A stretch of 64,000 nt of DNA from Rhizobium sophorae (GCF_013087515.1 NZ_JABFCN010000003.1:62001-126000), one strand, 5' to 3'. Counted from the stretch's first letter, positions 35,713 to 45,197 are shown. The notes: generated from the sequence alone by a model not told the origin. Translations and numbers: made by a program.

Positions 35713-36599
35713 CCGCGCCTCGGGTCATCCGCCCGGACGTCCGTCCGATGTTCCGGCAGCCGCTGACGGTCGGTGAATCGCCGGTATGGGACGAGAAGAC
35801 CGGCACTTTGTGGTTCGTCGATATTCTGGCGCCGGCGCTCGTCCGGCTTTCGCCTTCAGGAAAGATCGACCGCTTCGACATGCCGGCCGCAATCGGCGCC
35901 CTCGGGCTTTGCCGCGATCACAGGATCGTCGTGGCGCTCCAGACGGGCGTCCATCTCTTCGATCCTGTCTCGGGAGATTTCGAGCTTGTGTCGGATCCAG
36001 TTGGGCGCCACATCAACTGCCGCCTCAATGACGGAAAGGTCGGCCCCGACGGGCACTTCTGGATTGGCTCGTTCAGCGAAGCCAAGCCGCAGACCGATGA
36101 GGCCGCACTTTACCGCGTAGGCGCCGATGGTCGCACGCGGACCGTTGCAACCGGACTGACGAGTTCCAACGGCCTTGCCTGGTCGCCGGACGGCCGGCGG
36201 ATGTATCACTCCGACAGCCGGCAATGCTTCCTGCAGGCATTCGACTTCGATCCTGATACGGGCGAACTCGGCGATGGGCGCCGGCTCCGCAGCTTCACGG
36301 AAGACGAGGGTCGGCCGGACGGAGCGACAACCGATCGTGACGGGTTCTACTGGAGTGCCGGCGTTTCCGCCGGTCGCCTCAACCGAATATCGCCCGAAGG
36401 TGAAATCGTCGAAATCTACATTCTGCCGGTCCCCGCACCGACGATGCCGTGTTTCGGAGGGCCGGAGCTACGCACCCTCTTTGTCACGAGCCTGTCGACG
36501 GATCGCAGCGGGCGTTTCGAGGCGGGCACGGTGATCGCCTTCGACGTGGATGCAGAGGGCCTGCCGCCCTTCCGCTTCGGGGATCATCCCGTCGGATGA
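35709..36599 (+). CDS. SMP-30/gluconolactonase family lactonase
   Basis: Six-bladed beta-propeller lactonase of 296 residues. Metal-site motifs of the SMP-30 family are visible: GESPVWDEKTGTLWFVD (Glu), NCRLNDGKVGPDGHFWIG (Asn), GLTSSNGLAWSPDGRRMYHS (Asn/Asp; Asp of EGRPDGATTDRDG later). It should open the aldarolactone made by the uronate dehydrogenase. Start ATG overlaps the previous stop (ATGA). No signal peptide, so cytosolic. Confidence 0.88.
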   Translation: MTAPRVIRPDVRPMFRQPLTVGESPVWDEKTGTLWFVDILAPALVRLSPSGKIDRFDMPAAIGALGLCRDHRIVVALQTGVHLFDPVSGDFELVSDPVGRHINCRLNDGKVGPDGHFWIGSFSEAKPQTDEAALYRVGADGRTRTVATGLTSSNGLAWSPDGRRMYHSDSRQCFLQAFDFDPDTGELGDGRRLRSFTEDEGRPDGATTDRDGFYWSAGVSAGRLNRISPEGEIVEIYILPVPAPTMPCFGGPELRTLFVTSLSTDRSGRFEAGTVIAFDVDAEGLPPFRFGDHPVG

Positions 36600-36658
36600 C
36601 AGCGTGCCGATCACCCTTCGGGGACGGCGGATTTTTGGAAAGATAACGGGGAAGAAAG

Positions 36659-37609
36659 ATGAGCATCGCAACCATGCGCAAGGCGCTTACAGGCGTATCT
36701 GGTGTTCCGGTCACCGCCTATGACGGCAAGGGTGAAGTCGAACCCCGGATCACGGCGAAGGTCTATGAGCGGGTGGCGGCAGCGGGTATCCACAACATCG
36801 TCGCCGCCGGCAATACCGGGGAGTTCTATGCTCTGACGCCGCAGGAAATCAGGATCGTCCACGAAGCGGCGGTTTCAGGCGTTGCCGGCAAGGCGCCGGT
36901 GACGGCGGCGATCGGCCGGTCGCTGCGCGAGGCGATCGGTATGGCGAAAGATGCGGCCGCGATCGGCGCATCCGCCGTCATGTCGCATCAACCCGTCGAT
37001 CCTTTCGCAGCACCTGCGGCCCAGATCGACTATTTCTGCAATCTTGCGGATGCTTCCGCCCTGCCGCTCATCGCCTATGTCAGGGCGGATGGTTTCGCCG
37101 TCGCCGATATCGTCCGCCTCGCAAGTCACGGCAATATTGCCGGCATCAAATTCGCCACGACCGATCTGATGTTGTTGTCGAGAGCGATCCCGGCGGCGAG
37201 CCCCGGCGGCGCGCTGTTCGTCTGCGGCTTGGCGGAGAGCTGGGCGCCGACATTTACCGCAGCCGGCGCCCGAGGCTTCACGTCCGGCCTCGTCAATGTC
37301 GCGCCGAAGCTCTCGCTTGCGGTCCACGCTGCGCTTGAAAAAGGCGACTTTGCCGCCGCCAGGGCGATCGTCAACAAGCTCGAGCCATTCGAGCGGATGC
37401 GAACCAAATTCCGCAATGGCACGAACGTGACCGTCGTCAAGGAAGCCGTCACCTATTCCGGTCTCGATGTCGGTCCCGTGCGTGTGCCGGGATTGCCGCA
37501 GCTCGACCACCAGGACCGCGAGGAGCTTCATCGGCTGCTTCAAGGCTGGGAGGCCGAAGGCGACATTCAAACTCATTCAGACCAGACGGCCGTAAAGGCG
37601 GCCGGCTGA
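36659..37609 (+). CDS. DHDPS-family lyase/dehydratase (KDG-dehydratase-like)
   Basis: TIM-barrel class I aldolase-family protein of 316 residues. The motif AAGNTGEFYAL is of the GNTGEF form seen in 5-dehydro-4-deoxyglucarate dehydratases. The Schiff-base Lys is in IAGIKFATTD; the expected relay Tyr appears as LIAYVRADG rather than the common YN. By position after dehydrogenase and lactonase it probably removes water and CO2 from the keto-deoxy-aldarate to give alpha-ketoglutarate semialdehyde, or cleaves it to pyruvate and tartronate semialdehyde. ATG 36659 lies 59 bases after the lactonase. Confidence 0.82.
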   Translation: MSIATMRKALTGVSGVPVTAYDGKGEVEPRITAKVYERVAAAGIHNIVAAGNTGEFYALTPQEIRIVHEAAVSGVAGKAPVTAAIGRSLREAIGMAKDAAAIGASAVMSHQPVDPFAAPAAQIDYFCNLADASALPLIAYVRADGFAVADIVRLASHGNIAGIKFATTDLMLLSRAIPAASPGGALFVCGLAESWAPTFTAAGARGFTSGLVNVAPKLSLAVHAALEKGDFAAARAIVNKLEPFERMRTKFRNGTNVTVVKEAVTYSGLDVGPVRVPGLPQLDHQDREELHRLLQGWEAEGDIQTHSDQTAVKAAG

Positions 37610-37650
37610 TTTCGACACTATCACAAACAACAGGATTGGGAGGTCTTGAG

Positions 37651-39237
37651 ATGCTGAGACAAGTACTGACAACGATCGCAATTGCCGGCGCCCTGACGAC
37701 GGCGCAGCCCAGCTTCGCGGCGTCGCCGCCCAATATGCTGGTGATCGGCACCAATCTCACCGGTATAAGGACGCTCGATCCGGCGCAGAACAATGCCCGC
37801 ACGGTTTCCGAACTGATCTCGAACCTCTACGACAACCTCGTGCAGCTGTCGCCAGACGATCTTAAGACGCTGAAGCCGATGCTCGCGACGCAATGGAGCG
37901 TCTCGGCGGATGGTAAGATCATCACGCTGACATTACGCGACGACGCGCTCTTCCAGAGCGGCAACAAGGTGACCGCCGAGGATGCGGCCTGGTCGATCCA
38001 GCGCGTGATCAAGATGGGCCAGGTCGGCTCCACCGACATCGCGCTCTGGGGATTTACGCCTGAAAACGTCGAAAAGCTCGTTCGCGCAAAAGACGAACAC
38101 ACGCTCGAGATCGAGCTGCCGCAGTCGGTCAATACCGATCTAGTGCTCTATTCGCTGGCGGGCTCGTCGATCGGCATCGTCGACAAGAAGACGGTTCTGT
38201 CGCACGAGGCGAACGGCGATTTCGGCGGCGCCTGGCTTTCCGCCAATTCCGCCGGCAGTGGCCCATTCAGTCTGGCGCAGTGGCGGCCGAACGATGTCGC
38301 GATCTTCAATGCGCAGCCGAAATACTGGGGCGGCAAGCCGGCCATGGCGCGCGTCGTCGCTCGTCATATCCCGGAATCCGGCAATCTCCGGCTTCAGCTC
38401 GAAGCCGGCGACGTCGATGTCGGCCAGTATGTGGCAAGCGGCGATCTCGATGCGCTCGCCACTAAGAAAGACATGGTCATCGAGAATGTCCCGGGTCTCG
38501 GCTTCTACTATATCGCCCTCAATCAGAAAGACCCGGATCTGCAGAAGCCGAAGGTTCGCGAGGCCTTCCAGCACGCCTTCAACTGGAAAGCGATCTCCGG
38601 CAATATCATGCGCCATACGGGCTTTCCCTGGCAGTCGATGATCCCGCGCGGCATGATCGGCGCTCCCGGCGAGGCGGAGGTGCGCTACGATTACGATCCC
38701 GCCAAGGCCAAGCAACTGCTGGCGGAGGCCGGATATCCCAATGGCCTGAAGAAGGTGCTCAATCCGTCGGGAGCCCCGACCCTGCCCTTCGCCGAAGCGC
38801 TGCAGGCGAGTGCCCGCGCCGCCGGCATCGATCTCGATCTCGTGCCCGGCGAGTTCACGCCCGCCTTCCGCGAGCGCAAATTCGAAGTGCTGCTCGGCAA
38901 TTCCGGCGCCCGCCTGCCCGATCCCTTCGCGGTCGCCACGCAATATGCCTTCAACCCCGACAATAGCGACGAAGCACGCCTCGGCAGCTATTACCTCTGG
39001 CGCACAGGCATGAAGGTGGACGAGCTCAACACGCTCATCGACCAATCGATGAAGGAGCGCGACACGGAAAAGCGTACCGACATCTTCAAGAAGATGGACG
39101 GCATCTATGCCGGCATGGCTTCGCCCCTGGTCATCTTCTTCCAGCGAACCGACCCCTATGTCATGCGCGCCAACGTGAAGGGCTACCACGGGCATACGAC
39201 ATGGTCGACGCGCTGGCACGACGTGACCAAGGAGTAG
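37651..39237 (+). CDS. ABC transporter substrate-binding protein, family 5 (second system)
   Basis: Binding protein of 528 residues. ATG 37651 follows a GGGAGG site and opens a Sec signal peptide (LRQVLTTIAIAGALTTAQPS, cleavage near FAA). Family signature: MLATQWSVSADGKIITLTLR, then DALFQSGNKVTAEDAAWSI. Followed by a full set of DppBCDF-type genes. Distinct from the long Tat-exported binding protein of the leftward operon, so the island has two importers, probably for different oligomers or acids. Confidence 0.9.
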   Translation: MLRQVLTTIAIAGALTTAQPSFAASPPNMLVIGTNLTGIRTLDPAQNNARTVSELISNLYDNLVQLSPDDLKTLKPMLATQWSVSADGKIITLTLRDDALFQSGNKVTAEDAAWSIQRVIKMGQVGSTDIALWGFTPENVEKLVRAKDEHTLEIELPQSVNTDLVLYSLAGSSIGIVDKKTVLSHEANGDFGGAWLSANSAGSGPFSLAQWRPNDVAIFNAQPKYWGGKPAMARVVARHIPESGNLRLQLEAGDVDVGQYVASGDLDALATKKDMVIENVPGLGFYYIALNQKDPDLQKPKVREAFQHAFNWKAISGNIMRHTGFPWQSMIPRGMIGAPGEAEVRYDYDPAKAKQLLAEAGYPNGLKKVLNPSGAPTLPFAEALQASARAAGIDLDLVPGEFTPAFRERKFEVLLGNSGARLPDPFAVATQYAFNPDNSDEARLGSYYLWRTGMKVDELNTLIDQSMKERDTEKRTDIFKKMDGIYAGMASPLVIFFQRTDPYVMRANVKGYHGHTTWSTRWHDVTKE

Positions 39238-39243
39238 AACGCC

Positions 39244-40341
39244 GTGGCAAGCGCCGATATGACATCGAAGGGGGGGAGCAGCCGACACTCCCCGGCGGGC
39301 GGGTTCGCCGAGGCGGCCCCGCACCCGGCACTGAGCCTGCTGCGGCGCCTGGCGGGACGTATTGTGGCCGTCGTGACGACGCTGCTCGGCCTGCTCTTCC
39401 TGACCTTCTCGATGGGTCGCCTGCTGCCCGCCGACCCGGTGCTCGCCATCACCGGGGCGGAGGTCAGCAAGGAGGTTTACGATCGCGTCTATAACGAGTT
39501 GGGTCTTGGGCAGCCCATCTGGATGCAGTTCCTCTCCTACGTCGGCAAGATCGCCACAGGCGATCTCGGCATGTCGGCGACGACGGGCCAGCCGATCCTC
39601 ACCGATCTCCTGACGATCTTTCCCGCGACGATCGAACTTGCGATCATCGCCATGATCATCGGGGCGATCGTCGGCATTCCTTTAGGGATCACCGCTGCGG
39701 TCAGGCGCGGAACCGTGATCGACCACATCGCGCGGATCGTCGCCCTTGCCGGCCACTCCATCCCGATCTTCTGGACCGGGCTGATGGCGCTCTTCGTCTT
39801 TTATGCGAAGCTGAAGCTCGTCGGTGCCTCGGGCCGGATCGATGTCTTCTATGAAGGCCTTGTCACGCCGATGACGGGCTTTCTCCTGATCGACGCGGCG
39901 ATTCAAGGCCAATGGGACGTGTTTTACAACGCCCTTGGCCACATCATCCTGCCGGCGGCAATCCTCGGCTACTATTCCGTCGCCTATATCAGCCGCATGT
40001 CGCGGAGCTTCATGCTGGAGCAACTGAGCCAGGAATACATCATCACCGCCCGGGCCAAGGGGCTCGGCACCCGCAAGGTGGTCTGGCGCCATGCATTCAA
40101 GAACATCCGCGTACAACTCCTGACGATCATGGCGCTGACCTTCGGCGGGCTGCTCGAAGGCGCAGTGCTGATCGAGACCGTCTTCGGGTGGCCGGGGCTC
40201 GGCCAGTACCTGACCCGAGGGCTACAGATGAACGACATGAATGTGGTCATGGGTTCGGTGCTGACGATCGGCGCCGTCTTCCTGACGATCAACATCCTGT
40301 CGGACTTCCTTTATCGCATTCTTGATCCGAGGACACGGTGA
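39244..40341 (+). CDS. Oligopeptide-type ABC transporter permease (DppB type)
   Basis: Permease of 365 residues. GTG 39244 is nine bases after AAGGAG; ATG 39259 is an alternative. A 30-residue hydrophilic extension precedes the first helix (AGRIVAVVTTLLGLLFLTFS). Typical DppB words: NELGLGQPIWMQFLSYVGKI and the EAA region YIITARAKGLGTRKVVWRHA. Six membrane segments. Confidence 0.9.
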   Translation: MASADMTSKGGSSRHSPAGGFAEAAPHPALSLLRRLAGRIVAVVTTLLGLLFLTFSMGRLLPADPVLAITGAEVSKEVYDRVYNELGLGQPIWMQFLSYVGKIATGDLGMSATTGQPILTDLLTIFPATIELAIIAMIIGAIVGIPLGITAAVRRGTVIDHIARIVALAGHSIPIFWTGLMALFVFYAKLKLVGASGRIDVFYEGLVTPMTGFLLIDAAIQGQWDVFYNALGHIILPAAILGYYSVAYISRMSRSFMLEQLSQEYIITARAKGLGTRKVVWRHAFKNIRVQLLTIMALTFGGLLEGAVLIETVFGWPGLGQYLTRGLQMNDMNVVMGSVLTIGAVFLTINILSDFLYRILDPRTR

Positions 40342-40345
40342 CGCC

Positions 40346-41281
40346 ATGACGATCTCCTCTGAGCACGCAGACAGCGTCAACACCGGCGGCCTTCGCAACT
40401 GGCTGCTCGCACCGGAGCCTCGAGGCTGGTTCCAGTCATCGGCGCAACAAATTTACCAGGGCTGGCGGAAATTCAGCCTGCACCCGCTTGGATTGGCCGG
40501 ATTGGCCATCATCCTGCTGCTGATCGTCGTGGCGCTGGCCGCACCCCTGCTGACGAGCTACGATCCGATCGTTCAGGACATGGCCGGGCGGCTTGCCGCG
40601 CCATCGGCGAGCCATTGGCTCGGCACCGACAATTTCGGCCGCGACGTCTTTTCCCGGGTCATCTATGGCGCCCGCACGACGCTCTACATCATCATGCTCG
40701 TCACGGTGATCGTCGCCCCGCTCGGCCTGCTGATCGGCACCGTCTCGGGTTATTTCGGCGGCATTGTCGATGAAATCCTGATGCGCGTCACCGATATTTT
40801 TCTCTCCTTCCCCGGCCTCGTGCTGGCGCTGGGCTTTGCCGCAGCGCTCGGTCCAGGCATCACCAATGCGATCATCGCGATTTCACTGACCGCCTGGCCA
40901 CCGATCGCGCGCCTGGCGCGCGCCGAGACGCTCAGCCTCCGCAAGGCGGATTACATCGCCGCCGTACGCCTGCAGGGCGCGACATCAATCGCAATCATCA
41001 CTCGTCACATCCTGCCGATGTGCATTCCCTCGGTGATCGTCCGCGTCACCCTCAACATGGCTGGCATCATCATCACTGCCGCCGGTCTCGGCTTCCTCGG
41101 CCTCGGCGCGCAGCCGCCATGGCCGGAATGGGGGTCGATGGCGGCCAGCGGACGTGAATTCATGCTCGACAGCCCCTGGGTCATCGCGGCACCCGGCATT
41201 GCCATTGCGCTCGTCAGCCTCGCCTTCAACCTTGTCGGCGATGCGCTTCGCGATGTTCTCGATCCCCGAGGTTCGGAATGA
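40346..41281 (+). CDS. Oligopeptide-type ABC transporter permease (DppC type)
   Basis: Permease of about 311 residues. HWLGTDNFGRDVFSRVIYGA is the DppC hallmark and YIAAVRLQGATSIAIITRHI is the EAA loop. ATG 40346 lies 4 bases after the DppB stop and fits the usual N-terminus better than an upstream in-frame alternative. Pairs with the preceding permease. Confidence 0.9.
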   Translation: MTISSEHADSVNTGGLRNWLLAPEPRGWFQSSAQQIYQGWRKFSLHPLGLAGLAIILLLIVVALAAPLLTSYDPIVQDMAGRLAAPSASHWLGTDNFGRDVFSRVIYGARTTLYIIMLVTVIVAPLGLLIGTVSGYFGGIVDEILMRVTDIFLSFPGLVLALGFAAALGPGITNAIIAISLTAWPPIARLARAETLSLRKADYIAAVRLQGATSIAIITRHILPMCIPSVIVRVTLNMAGIIITAAGLGFLGLGAQPPWPEWGSMAASGREFMLDSPWVIAAPGIAIALVSLAFNLVGDALRDVLDPRGSE

Positions 41282-42132
41282 CTGATCTGATCGATATTCA
41301 GAACCTCGAAATCGCCTTCGGCGGCGGACAGGTCCGGGCCGTGCGCGGCGTGAGCTTTTCGCTTGGACAGGAAAAGCTCGGGATCGTCGGTGAATCCGGA
41401 TCAGGAAAGTCGACCGTTGGCCGCGCCATCATGAAGCTGCTGCCACCGACCGCGATCGTCAATGCCGAGCGGATGCGCTTTCGCGACGTCGATCTGCTCA
41501 AGGCGAACGAAAAAACGATGATGACGATCAGGGGGCGGCGGATCGGCCTGATCCTGCAGGATCCGAAATATTCGCTCAATCCCGTCATGCGGATCGGCGA
41601 ACAGATCGCCGAGACCTACCGCTCTCATCATCCGAGGACGAGCACCAAGAAGACCTGGCAGAAGGCGCTCGATATGCTCGAGGCCGTCCAGATCCGGGAT
41701 CCGGAGCGTGTGGCCTGCCTTTATCCACACGAAATCTCGGGCGGCATGGGCCAGCGGGCGATGATCGCCATGATGCTGATTGCCCAACCCGAAGTGCTGA
41801 TCGCCGACGAACCGACGTCAGCACTCGACGTGACGGTGAGGCTCGAGATCCTGGCCCTGCTCGACGAGCTCGTCTTGCGCCGCAATCTCGGGCTGATCTT
41901 CATCAGTCACGATCTCAATCTCATCAGGAATTTCTGCGATCGCGTCCTCATCATGTATGCGGGGCGGGTCGTGGAAGTGCTCGAGGCGCGCGATCTCGAC
42001 AAGGCCCGACATCCTTATACCCAAGGCTTGCTGGCATCCCTGCCGACGATCGAAGATCCCCCTGCCCGGCTGCCGATCCTGAAACGAGATCCGGCCTGGC
42101 TTGAAGAATTCGCATTGGAGCCGCCGCGGTGA
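41278..42132 (+). CDS. Oligopeptide-type ABC ATPase (DppD type)
   Basis: ATPase of 284 residues. Walker [15 protein letters not shown], signature [16 protein letters not shown], in which Gly replaces the usual Arg, Walker [14 protein letters not shown]-loop [10 protein letters not shown]-terminal oligopeptide-type extension ([20 protein letters not shown]). Overlaps the permease stop by four bases (ATGA) and the next ATPase start by four bases. Confidence 0.9.
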   Translation: MTDLIDIQNLEIAFGGGQVRAVRGVSFSLGQEKLGIVGESGSGKSTVGRAIMKLLPPTAIVNAERMRFRDVDLLKANEKTMMTIRGRRIGLILQDPKYSLNPVMRIGEQIAETYRSHHPRTSTKKTWQKALDMLEAVQIRDPERVACLYPHEISGGMGQRAMIAMMLIAQPEVLIADEPTSALDVTVRLEILALLDELVLRRNLGLIFISHDLNLIRNFCDRVLIMYAGRVVEVLEARDLDKARHPYTQGLLASLPTIEDPPARLPILKRDPAWLEEFALEPPR

Positions 42133-42872
42133 TTAAAATCGACAATCTTACGGTCCGTTTCGGACCCGGGCAGCGACCTGTCGTTCGAGACGTAAGCTTC
42201 GCCATCGAAAAGGGAACTGCTTTCGGCCTGGTCGGCGAGTCCGGCTGCGGGAAGTCCACTGTCCTGAGGGCGCTTTCCGGCCTCAACGCCAACTATGACG
42301 GCCGGATCGAGCTCCACGGCGAGCCGTTAAATCAACAGCGCAGCCGGCCATTCTTCCGCCGGGTGCAGATGGTGTTCCAGGACCCCTACGGATCCCTCCA
42401 TCCCCGCAAGACCATCCGCTCGCAGCTGAAGGAACCGCTGCGCAACCAGGGCCTGGATACGAATGCCGTCGACGTGAACGCCGTCCTGAGATCGGTCGGC
42501 CTCGATCCGGCGCTGAGCTACAGATTTCCCCACCAGCTCTCCGGCGGGCAGCGCCAGCGCGTGGCGATCGCCCGTGCCCTGATGCTGGATCCGGATGTAC
42601 TGCTTCTCGACGAACCGACATCGGCGCTCGACGTGTCGGTTCAGGCCGAAATCCTCAATCTTCTCCAGGATTTGCGCGTCAATCGCGGTCTGACCTATCT
42701 GCTCGTCAGCCACGACCTCGCCGTCATCTCGCACATGTGCAGCCGCGTCGCCATCATGGAAGCGGGCGAGATCGTCGAACAGGTCGATGTCGGCGCCCTC
42801 CGAAGAGGTGCGGTCGAACACCCCTATTCGCAAAGCCTGCTGCGGGCGAGCCGGATGTACGGAAGGGCGTAA
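42129..42872 (+). CDS. Oligopeptide-type ABC ATPase (DppF type)
   Basis: ATPase of 247 residues beginning with GTG in a GTGA overlap. Walker [18 protein letters not shown], signature [16 protein letters not shown], Walker [14 protein letters not shown]-loop LVSHDLAVI. Shorter than many DppF proteins: the C-terminal extension stops soon after [13 protein letters not shown]. Last gene of the rightward operon. Confidence 0.9.
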   Translation: MIKIDNLTVRFGPGQRPVVRDVSFAIEKGTAFGLVGESGCGKSTVLRALSGLNANYDGRIELHGEPLNQQRSRPFFRRVQMVFQDPYGSLHPRKTIRSQLKEPLRNQGLDTNAVDVNAVLRSVGLDPALSYRFPHQLSGGQRQRVAIARALMLDPDVLLLDEPTSALDVSVQAEILNLLQDLRVNRGLTYLLVSHDLAVISHMCSRVAIMEAGEIVEQVDVGALRRGAVEHPYSQSLLRASRMYGRA

Positions 42873-42963
42873 TTCTCGATCGATACGCGCCTGCTTCTTG
42901 GCGTCGTCGCAGACCCGCCATCCACATCAATCCGATCCGGCTGCGGAGATTCCCAATCCAAAG

Positions 42964-43410
42964 TTATCCGCTCGATCTGGAGTACAGGCCAAGGTCGCTT
43001 CTCATAGCAAATTCGCAACGCTGATAGAACTCCGACAGCGCCCCTGCTCGCTGTGAGATCAGCCAGACGCTGCTACATCCTTCAGCTGTGGCTGTTTCGA
43101 ACATTGCAGAAAGTAGAGCGGTCCCTATTCCCTTACCCTGTGCGTCGGGCTGCACTGAAAGCTCGTCCAAATAGATGACGGGGCCGGTATGGCGCCGCTG
43201 TCGTATCCCGAGCGCAATGCCGAGCACCTTGCCTCCGTCAACTGCCGCAAGTGCAATTGACCTGGGAGTTTCAAGCACATAGGTCACATTCTCTGCAGCC
43301 GCTTCAAGGGACCAGCTCTCATTCCACGGTGGCAGGGCGTAGGCATTTACCAATACGACGGCCGCGCCGCCAATGTGTTTTTCAACCAGACGCTCGATAC
43401 GAAATGACAT
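42964..43410 (-). CDS. GNAT family N-acetyltransferase
   Basis: Acyl-CoA-dependent acetyltransferase of 148 residues. Motif A (acetyl-CoA pyrophosphate binding) is VQPDAQGKGIGTALLSAM, preceded by the strand VIYLDELS; motif B is near SSVWLISQRAGALSEFYQRC. The substrate is unknown. Monocistronic, convergent with the dppF-type gene. A 10-bp-arm palindrome just upstream of its start may be its operator. Confidence 0.85.
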   Translation of the reverse strand: MSFRIERLVEKHIGGAAVVLVNAYALPPWNESWSLEAAAENVTYVLETPRSIALAAVDGGKVLGIALGIRQRRHTGPVIYLDELSVQPDAQGKGIGTALLSAMFETATAEGCSSVWLISQRAGALSEFYQRCEFAMRSDLGLYSRSSG

Positions 43411-43414
43411 AAAC

Positions 43415-43437
43415 TCACCTCACGCCACGTGAGGTGA
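43415..43437. promoter_or_regulatory. Palindrome upstream of the GNAT gene
   Basis: Perfect inverted repeat TCACCTCACG-CCA-CGTGAGGTGA, only 5 bases upstream of the GNAT ATG (minus strand). A related half-site CACCTCACGTGA recurs at 43589-43600. Could be a repressor operator, or a hairpin in the mRNA leader masking the start. Confidence 0.5.
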
Positions 43438-43888
43438 CATTCGCCGAAGGCTATTGGTTTCGCAATGGCGTGTCGGCTGAATCCGCAGGTTTTTCCCCGA
43501 GCTTGTCCCCAAAAATGGTAAAGATCGCGCTGCGCCAGGAAGGTCCGGGCCAGTCCGCTGGCTGAGCCAGCATTGAATGCTCTATTTCCACCTCACGTGA
43601 AGCCGCAAAATCCCAAGCGGGACTGGACTAATGATCTCTTCGGCTGCAGGCAGCATCTTTTCTTTTCGGCAAACCCGCGGGGCGACGCAGTTAACGCACT
43701 GGTTCAGGACCGTCCGGTGAATGCTGAGCAGATCGAGAATGCGGCAATCCCTTTCAGCGCGCATGGGCAGCATTGGTAGTTTGATCCTGTTGAAACGCGT
43801 GCTCCGCGGCGAGCTAATACGCCCCATACGGAACCAATTCACCGCCGAGTGGTTATATGACACCCTCCACCTCGAAGAGCCGAGCGTC
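43438..43888. other. Gap between GNAT and secreted protein genes
   Basis: About 450 bases. Apart from the CACCTCACGTGA word at 43589-43600 I see nothing definite. Short frames on both strands lack ribosome sites and recognisable domains; the lower-GC composition suggests decayed or regulatory sequence. Confidence 0.35.
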
Positions 43889-44437
43889 ATGATGCGGATG
43901 TTAATCGGCCCGAAAGTGACTCAGATGATCAATGTCCTTGCCTGCGCCATTGCCGCTGCGACGGCGTCAATGCTCATGGCCGGCTCCGCCAATGCCGACG
44001 AGTCTGCTTTCCTCAAGACATTGGCAGGAAATTGGAGCGGTAAGGGTACGGTGAAAGTGCGGACAAATGCACCCACTTTGAACGTCACTTGCCGTTTCAA
44101 GTCGGATGCGAATGCAAGTTCCCTTGCACTCAATGGGCGCTGCACCAGTCTCGCCATTTTTTCCCGTGTCATCCGCGCTAACCTCAAGGCCAGCGGTGAA
44201 ACCTACACCGGCTCCTACGTGGGCGCGGGCACCGGCACCGCGGGCCTCGGCGGAAAACGCGCCGGTAATGCCATAAACCTCGCGATCAAATGGGCGAAAG
44301 AAGTGAATGGCGACCGACGTGCGCAGATGACGATCGAAAAAACCGGGGCGTCGGGCATGCGTCTCACAACCATCGATACCGACCCCGCGACAGGTCGATC
44401 GGTTGTCACGAGCCGCATTGAGCTTCGTCGGAGCTGA
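43889..44437 (+). CDS. Small secreted protein of unknown function
   Basis: Protein of about 182 residues with a Sec signal peptide ([21 protein letters not shown]) and an all-beta mature part: [31 protein letters not shown] and [17 protein letters not shown]. The two Cys of the mature part (TCRFK, GRCTS) could form a disulphide. Start is uncertain: ATGs at 43889, 43898 and 43925 all leave a signal peptide. I do not recognise the family; the GNWSGKG motif recalls small periplasmic lipocalin-like proteins. Confidence 0.75.
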   Translation: MMRMLIGPKVTQMINVLACAIAAATASMLMAGSANADESAFLKTLAGNWSGKGTVKVRTNAPTLNVTCRFKSDANASSLALNGRCTSLAIFSRVIRANLKASGETYTGSYVGAGTGTAGLGGKRAGNAINLAIKWAKEVNGDRRAQMTIEKTGASGMRLTTIDTDPATGRSVVTSRIELRRS

Positions 44438-44549
44438 TATCTTTTTGCGTTCAAATAGCCGTTGGCGTGCTAAAGGGTTGATAGAGACGCCCCGAAGCTA
44501 TAGTTTCGCCTTCGCAAATCGTCGAACGATACAAGGAAATAGTTATCTC

Positions 44550-44753
44550 ATGCCGACAGGTACCGTTAAATTCTTCAATGACGACAAGGGCTTCGGCTTC
44601 ATTACCCCTGAGGGTGGCGGCCAGGACGTTTTTGTTCACGTGTCTGCGCTGCAGAGCGGCGGGTCGCTCCGCGAAGGCGACAAGGTCAGCTTCGAAATTG
44701 GACAGGATCGCAAGACCGGAAAATCGAAGGCTGAGAACGTCTCGACGCTCTGA
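44550..44753 (+). CDS. Cold-shock protein (CspA family)
   Basis: Single cold-shock domain, 67 residues. RNP1 is KGFGFITP and RNP2 is DVFVHVSAL, both intact for single-stranded nucleic acid binding. ATG 44550 is preceded by AAGGAA 11 bases upstream. A leader of about 100 bases follows the previous gene, as expected for cold-regulated csp mRNAs. Acts as an RNA chaperone. Confidence 0.93.
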   Translation: MPTGTVKFFNDDKGFGFITPEGGGQDVFVHVSALQSGGSLREGDKVSFEIGQDRKTGKSKAENVSTL

Positions 44754-44831
44754 TCGAAATCAAAGATGGCCCAGCCTGCGTTGAGCGGGTTGGGCTCATC
44801 GTGACGAGTCGCGGGCGCGAATGCCTTCGTA

Positions 44832-44865
44832 CTCTAAAGCGCATCGTGATCTTCGCGCTTTAGAG
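44832..44865. repeat. Palindromic intergenic repeat / hairpin downstream of the cold-shock gene
   Basis: Perfect 11-bp arms CTCTAAAGCGC / GCGCTTTAGAG with a 12-base loop, 79 bases after the csp stop. CTCTAAAGCGC-type palindromes are of the kind dispersed in rhizobial intergenic regions. It may also act as a terminator between converging units; there is no T-run. Confidence 0.5.
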
Positions 44866-44939
44866 CGCTTGTGTTACGCATGTCGTTGTCGCAAAGCCGC
44901 TGCACAGTTCGCGCCACACGCTTTAAGCCGAAACGCCGA

Positions 44940-45197
44940 CGATTGCCCGTTGAGGCCGGCTTCCGCCGCCGTCCTCATCATCCAGTCGGTGCGTGGATTG
45001 CCCATGCATTAGAGATAGCCGATCGGCACATGCACCCAATGATACTGGTCGCTGCCGCCGGCCTCGAGCAGAAGGACGCGGCTTATCGGATCGGCCGACA
45101 GTCGGTTGGCCAGAACGCATCCGGCCGATCCCGCGCCGACGATGATGAAGTCGTAGCTTCCCGCATCAATGGCTGCATCATCCACACGCATATTCAC
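44940..45197 (-). pseudogene. GMC oxidoreductase gene fragment with in-frame stop
   Basis: The reading frame starts with GTG in a GTGA overlap with the FGGY kinase stop and encodes the FAD-binding N-terminus of a GMC-family dehydrogenase: [20 protein letters not shown], then [15 protein letters not shown] and VPIGYL. A TAA at 45011-45009 replaces the usual aromatic codon after VPIGYL, but the same frame continues CMGNPRTDWMMRTAAEAGLN before homology ends near 44940. The remaining roughly 450 codons are missing. It was the last gene of the polyol operon and is dead. Confidence 0.82.

Noticed and set aside
43573..43890. Short frames on both strands between the GNAT and secreted-protein genes
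   Set aside because: No ribosome sites, no recognisable domains and mutually overlapping; left as a non-coding gap.
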